From positions 1 to 56,728 of the forward strand of contig CAAEBS010000146.1 of NCBI GenBank assembly GCA_900754175.1: a DNA stretch of 56,728 nucleotides, given 5' to 3'. Position 1 is the first letter of the stretch. Each line of letters starts with the position of its first letter. The translations under genes were made by a program, and so were the position numbers. The notes under the pieces were generated by a model. That model was not told the DNA's origin. It was given only the letters and a program-made list of their open reading frames with translations, and made no database searches. Below, piece after piece: positions 52,814 to 56,728 of the stretch. This stretch comes from Clostridia bacterium (GTDB taxonomy: Bacteria; Bacillota; Clostridia; Oscillospirales; CAG-272).

Positions 52814-54172
52814 TCAAAGAACACGCCGCACATTTTCATAGCATACGGCTCTCACGACCGGCGCAAGCGCCTCAAAGGAATCCGGCAACTCGTCCCGGGC
52901 AGCCTTTTCGCCCATCCATTTGCACAGCACACGGCGGAAATACTCGTGGCGGACAAAGGACAGCACGCTTCTGGAGTCGGTCGTCATGCCGATGAAAGCC
53001 GAGAGCACGCCGTATGCGGAAACACTTTCAAACACCTCGGTCATTCCCGTCAGGTGGTCGCACCACCACCACGCCGGTCCCTGCCCGATCAGTCCGGTCA
53101 TGCCGTCCTTGGCGTAAGAGCCGGACAGAATGGACACGGCGCTGTTGTCGGCAGGATTAAGGGTCATCAGAACCGTTTTCGGCAGTCCGGCAGGCGCCTG
53201 CTCCATATCGTCCAAAAGAGAGGTGAGCGACCTGACGTCCATGCAGTTGCCGATCGACGCAAAGCCTCCCGCCGCTCCCGCAAGCTCCCGCAGGCGGGTG
53301 CTGGTCGTCCGCTGAGCGCCGATGTGAAGCTGAAGCGTGAATTTCCGGCTTGCGTATTCCCCACCGAGCATCCGCAGATTCTGGGAGCGCAGGGCGTTCC
53401 GGTCGGCTTCTCCCAGCACCTCGCCCGCCAGCAGTCCGGCAAAGCGGCGGGTATTTTCTCCGTCATCGGACAGATAGCGGAAACCGTTGTCAAGAGCGTG
53501 GTCGGTAAAGCGGCATCCCACCGCCGCAAAGGCGTCCAGCCGCTGTGCCACCGCCTGCCGGTAATCCTCCAGCGTGGCAATCCGGATCCCGGTGTTCTTC
53601 TCCAGCGCCGAAAGCGTGCTCCGGTCGGGCAACAGCAGATCGTCTCCCCGCAGAGAGGGCGCCACCGTCAGCCCGTCCTTTTTTCCGGTCCACGTAAGCG
53701 AATCGTTGAGCGCCGCACAGGGCGCAATGTATTCCGCCCGGAATCCTCTCAGCAGAGAAAGCATGGAATACGCCCGGTCGCCGATCACGGCGTTGGCACG
53801 ATCCCATATGCTCTGCGCATTGGCGTCACACGGAAGCTCCTCGATCCCGAACACCCGGGAAAGCTCCATTACCGACCAGTGATAGAGCGGATTTCCGACC
53901 AGCATCGGGAAAATATGACACCACGCAAAGAATTTTTCCTTGGCGCTTCCCTCTCCCGTAATCAGCCTTTCCGGCACGCCGCAGATCCGCATTGCCCGGT
54001 GCTTGTACGGGTCGGGCTTCAGCCAGAGCTCGTAGATATTTTCGCAGATTCTGTCCGACGCAAGGTCGGCAACGCTGAGGTGATTGTGATAGTCGATCAC
54101 CGGAAGCTCTTCCGCCACCTCATGATACAGTCTGCGGGCAAGCGGGGTTGTCAGCAAAAAATCTTCTTTCAT
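52814..54172 (-). CDS. uxaC: Glucuronate isomerase
   Basis: This 452-residue protein matches the UxaC family from end to end: 'PVIDYHNHLSVADLASDR' (metal-binding H-x-H), 'WLKPDPYKHRAMRICGV', 'RFTDHALDNGF', 'GQGPAWWWCDHLTGM' and 'IGMTTDSRSVLSFVRHEYFR'. It converts D-glucuronate to D-fructuronate, the first intracellular step of uronate use. GGAGG lies 5 bases before ATG. It is second gene of the operon, 10 bases after GH39. Confidence 0.95.
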   Translation of the reverse strand: MKEDFLLTTPLARRLYHEVAEELPVIDYHNHLSVADLASDRICENIYELWLKPDPYKHRAMRICGVPERLITGEGSAKEKFFAWCHIFPMLVGNPLYHWSVMELSRVFGIEELPCDANAQSIWDRANAVIGDRAYSMLSLLRGFRAEYIAPCAALNDSLTWTGKKDGLTVAPSLRGDDLLLPDRSTLSALEKNTGIRIATLEDYRQAVAQRLDAFAAVGCRFTDHALDNGFRYLSDDGENTRRFAGLLAGEVLGEADRNALRSQNLRMLGGEYASRKFTLQLHIGAQRTTSTRLRELAGAAGGFASIGNCMDVRSLTSLLDDMEQAPAGLPKTVLMTLNPADNSAVSILSGSYAKDGMTGLIGQGPAWWWCDHLTGMTEVFESVSAYGVLSAFIGMTTDSRSVLSFVRHEYFRRVLCKWMGEKAARDELPDSFEALAPVVRAVCYENVRRVL

Positions 54173-54182
54173 AAATCCTCCA

Positions 54183-55685
54183 TCATTTCCGAATCAGTTC
54201 GCACAGCACGACCGAGTTATCGGTCATTGCAAACGACACCTCAGAGTTGTCTCTGCCGACGTCCGGTGCGTCGGTCCCGTACAGTTCTCCCGCACGGCGA
54301 AGCTCTGCAATCTGCGCTTCGTCGGGGTGCTCCGGCGCCCCCAGCTCCTCGTACCGTTGAATGGCGTTGGCGTGGGTACGATCGATCACCCACAGGCGCA
54401 CACGGTATTCCGCATCCAGCCCGTCAAAGGTGAGTTTTACCGGAACGCTCCCCCATGCGCTGTCAAAATGCTCGGCGGCGCAGGAAAGCAGGATCGCTTT
54501 GTTTCCGTCGGCAAAGCCGGTGGACAGAGCGCTCAGGTCGGGGCACTCCCCGTCGGTACGGTAAGAAAGCCGGATATCTCCCAGCTTTGCCGCCAGCGAA
54601 AATGCATTGTAAATCGGCTTGCGGAAAAAGTTCAGGGTGAAAAAGTTGCGGAATCCCGAAAAGTCGGTGACCATTTCGTGCTGTCCCGAAAGGCATATCA
54701 TCATCTTTTCGATCGGGATTCTTTTCTCGTCGAAAAGGGTGATCATCTTGGCGAAATATGCCGAAAACACTTCGTTTTCCCGGCAGATCAGATCCGGGCA
54801 CTCCTCGGTATTGGCAAAGCCGTGACTGCACATTCCCCACTCGTCCATGATAAGCGGCAGATCCGAAAAGCCGTATTTCTTCACAAGGTCGCAGATCCTG
54901 TCGATCCGCTCCAGGTGATTGGCGGCGGAAATTCTCCCGGTCTTAGCCTGAAGCTCCTTGAGCTGAACCCCGTAGTCGTGGAAAGAGATGAAGTCAAGCT
55001 TCTTGCCGCTCTTCCGGATATATGCCAGAAACAGCTCCAGAAAATCAATATGTTTTGCCAGCGCCGGTCCGCCGATGCAGAGCTTCTCGCTCACCGCACG
55101 CAGTCCCGCCTCAAAGCCGTCGTAAAGCCGGCAGTATTCCGCACACCGCACGTTGACGTCGGGCTCATCCTTCATCCAGAAGGATTTGATGTCCGGCTCG
55201 TTCCAGCACTGCAAGCGCCAGGAAGCCACCGTGTCCTCACCGTAACGGCTGACAAGATGCGCCGTGTATTCGTAGCACAAAGTCTCCCACAGCTTGTAAT
55301 CCTTTGGGGGTGAGGTTACGATCATTTTTCCCTTGTAGCGCTTTTTGTTCTTGCTCATGGAGCTGGTCTCCGATGCGTTCTGCGCCATGAAAGGCGGCAC
55401 AAAAGCGTAGGAGATCATCGGGGTAAAGCCGTGGGCAAGCAGGTAATCAATGCGGTAGTCGTTGAGCGTGTAGTCATACGCCAGCTGACCGTCCTCGCCC
55501 AGCGTCACAATATCCTCGAACATATTGTAAATCCGCACGGTTTTTGCCGCACGGTCCTCTGCGATCTGATTAAGAATTTTCTGTCCCCAGTCGTCCTCAA
55601 TGGCGTCCGTGGGATGAAAGACGATGTGATTCCAGAAATTCCGGATTTCACCGTCGGTCCGATTGGTATAAACGGTTACGTTCAT
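54183..55685 (-). CDS. GH39 glycoside hydrolase (beta-xylosidase or alpha-L-iduronidase type)
   Basis: This is a 500-residue (beta/alpha)8 enzyme. The acid/base Glu163 lies in 'RLQCWNEPDIKSFW' and the nucleophile Glu282 in 'PLIMDEWGMCSHG', as in GH39. There is no signal peptide, so it acts on imported oligosaccharides. Within a glucuronate operon it probably releases xylose from glucuronoxylan fragments or a uronic acid. The sequence alone does not separate xylosidase from iduronidase. It is first gene of the uronate operon, divergent from the AraC gene at 55915. No clear promoter was found for it. Confidence 0.88.
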   Translation of the reverse strand: MNVTVYTNRTDGEIRNFWNHIVFHPTDAIEDDWGQKILNQIAEDRAAKTVRIYNMFEDIVTLGEDGQLAYDYTLNDYRIDYLLAHGFTPMISYAFVPPFMAQNASETSSMSKNKKRYKGKMIVTSPPKDYKLWETLCYEYTAHLVSRYGEDTVASWRLQCWNEPDIKSFWMKDEPDVNVRCAEYCRLYDGFEAGLRAVSEKLCIGGPALAKHIDFLELFLAYIRKSGKKLDFISFHDYGVQLKELQAKTGRISAANHLERIDRICDLVKKYGFSDLPLIMDEWGMCSHGFANTEECPDLICRENEVFSAYFAKMITLFDEKRIPIEKMMICLSGQHEMVTDFSGFRNFFTLNFFRKPIYNAFSLAAKLGDIRLSYRTDGECPDLSALSTGFADGNKAILLSCAAEHFDSAWGSVPVKLTFDGLDAEYRVRLWVIDRTHANAIQRYEELGAPEHPDEAQIAELRRAGELYGTDAPDVGRDNSEVSFAMTDNSVVLCELIRK

Positions 55686-55757
55686 TCGTTTTTCCCTTTC
55701 TGATAAAAGTGTTGTTTCTTATCTTTGCACATTTCTTTGCAGATTCCGGAAAAACGG

Positions 55758-55786
55758 TTGATTTTCTGCCGGATTTGTGATAAAAT
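55758..55786 (+). promoter_or_regulatory. Probable promoter of the second AraC gene
   Basis: TTGATT (55758-55763), a 17-base spacer and TAAAAT (55781-55786) on the plus strand. Confidence 0.6.
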
Positions 55787-55914
55787 GTACTGTACTGCAT
55801 ACCGAATTCCGTGACATATTCGGCACTTAGTATTATCATACATCTCTCTTTGTCCAAAATCAATATCAAAAGCATACTCATTTATGCGATATTTTTACAT
55901 AAAGGAGCCACCGT

Positions 55915-56712
55915 ATGGAAACAGAATCCGCACTGGAAGAAAAAATGTATCCGCACATCGCTATCATCCGGCTTTACAACTCCCGTGGAAAGGTAAGACC
56001 GCCTTTCCGTATCGCCGGTTATTTTGAGATCGGCGTTTATCTGGAGGACAGCGGCACGCTTACGGTGGACGGCAAGTCCTATCCGCTTCACGCCGGCGAC
56101 GTCCGCTTTATCCGCCCCGGGATGAAGATCTCCAGCAGTCAGGATTTTTCCTGCTACTCCTGCTATTTTTCCTTCGGGTCGCAGAACACCGACTACGACC
56201 CGCACATCGTCGGCGCTATCCCGCCGCTTCTGCACTACGGTCCGCAGGCGGTGGAGGAAATCCGGAACATCATGGAGCTTTTCTATTCCACCGAGCCCGG
56301 AAGCAAGCTGAAAATGAACGCTCTGCTTCTCAAAATGCTCTCCGACGTCTACACTCTGTCGGTAGGCAAAACCGCTATTCCCGCCGCCGTAAGACTCTGC
56401 ATTGATTATCTGGAGGAGAACTACGGCGAGCACATCACGCTTGAAACGCTCGGCAAGCTCAGCGGGTACGTTCCTCTGCATATTCTCCGGCTCTTCCGGG
56501 AATCCACCGGGCAGACGCCGCACGAATATCTGTGCAGCTACCGCCTGCTCCAGGCAAAAAAAATGCTCTGCACCACCTACGATTCCATTAACGACATAGC
56601 GCTTGCGTGCGGTTTCCACTCGGCGTCCCACTTTCAGAAGCTCTTTCAGAAGCGCTTCGGGATCACGCCCAACCGTTTCCGCAAAACCACGGCACCTCTT
56701 GAGTTGTGGTAG
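55915..56712 (+). CDS. AraC-family transcriptional regulator
   Basis: This 265-residue protein has an N-terminal cupin-like sensor ('YPLHAGDVRFIRPGMKIS', about 60-77) and a C-terminal double HTH ('ITLETLGKLSGYVPLHILRL' near 175 and 'INDIALACGFHSASHFQKLF' near 223, ending 'GITPNRFRK'). AAGGAG lies 7 bases before ATG. Divergent placement next to GH39 makes it the likely activator of the uronate operon. Confidence 0.93.
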   Translation: METESALEEKMYPHIAIIRLYNSRGKVRPPFRIAGYFEIGVYLEDSGTLTVDGKSYPLHAGDVRFIRPGMKISSSQDFSCYSCYFSFGSQNTDYDPHIVGAIPPLLHYGPQAVEEIRNIMELFYSTEPGSKLKMNALLLKMLSDVYTLSVGKTAIPAAVRLCIDYLEENYGEHITLETLGKLSGYVPLHILRLFRESTGQTPHEYLCSYRLLQAKKMLCTTYDSINDIALACGFHSASHFQKLFQKRFGITPNRFRKTTAPLELW

Positions 56713-56728
56713 GGATATGGTGGGAAGA

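Noticed and set aside
1..56728. CRISPR arrays, diversity-generating retroelements, insertion sequences, tRNA genes
   Set aside because: Reading both strands showed no regularly spaced repeats, reverse transcriptase, transposase or tRNA-like cloverleaf that I could support.

Overview
The window looks like chromosome of a Gram-positive anaerobe, most likely a gut or rumen member of class Clostridia (Bacillota). The evidence is AGGAGG-type ribosome sites, TTGACA-N17-TATAAT promoters, many Sec lipoproteins, BspA-type leucine-rich repeats, RQC/HRDC-type RecQ, and carbohydrate operons with AraC regulators. This is inference from gene content; no rRNA or other phylogenetic marker is present. I saw no tRNA, rRNA, CRISPR array, insertion sequence or integrase.

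Left part (1-18.7 kb, minus strand). A leucine-rich-repeat lipoprotein cut by the window edge lies directly behind a 2205-residue secreted RHS/YD-repeat protein that ends in a JAB/DUF4329-like domain. The RHS gene has a perfect promoter followed by a structured leader with its own intrinsic terminator. Next come a Na/phosphate cotransporter, an RNase III plus XRE regulator operon, and a DNA-processing operon. That operon encodes a small DnaG-like protein with lost Toprim residues, a 1629-residue DnaQ-exonuclease/RecQ/UvrD fusion, and a classical RecQ.

Middle part (18.7-36 kb). A seven-gene, fully overlapping plus-strand operon encodes a mini-HTH regulator, nucleotidyltransferase, thymidylate-kinase-like protein, acyl carrier protein, putative BtrH-like protein, AMP-forming ligase and CYTH protein. 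It resembles a minimal biosynthetic cluster. After a LexA/zinc-ribbon pair and a second mini-HTH come a DUF1906 (GH25-like) protein and a signal-less Big_2 protein with a compositionally foreign C-terminus. Three lipoprotein genes follow on the minus strand, then an XhlA/holin/phosphoesterase/permease operon. The three plus-strand operons (at 18.8, 26.3 and 33.0 kb) share a promoter architecture: GACAGC(A/C)GTT(G/C)TCC exactly 25 bp upstream of a -10 box, with no good -35 and an upstream AAATATTTT tract. I therefore propose one regulon joining the biosynthetic operon, the signal-less cell-wall and Ig-repeat proteins, and the holin operon.

Right part (36-56.7 kb). This is a carbohydrate-use region. 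Minus-strand genes encode a PHP-phosphoesterase/SGNH protein and a GH127 beta-L-arabinofuranosidase. A secreted/lipoprotein operon follows: M55 peptidase, two paralogous beta-helix proteins flanking a 37-residue peptide, a solute-binding protein and an endonuclease/exonuclease/phosphatase-fold lipoprotein. Last is a uronate catabolic operon (GH39, glucuronate isomerase, RraA-like, mannonate oxidoreductase-type SDR, mannonate dehydratase-like). Two AraC regulators are transcribed divergently from these operons. The set fits use of arabinose- and glucuronate-decorated plant glycans such as arabinoglucuronoxylan.
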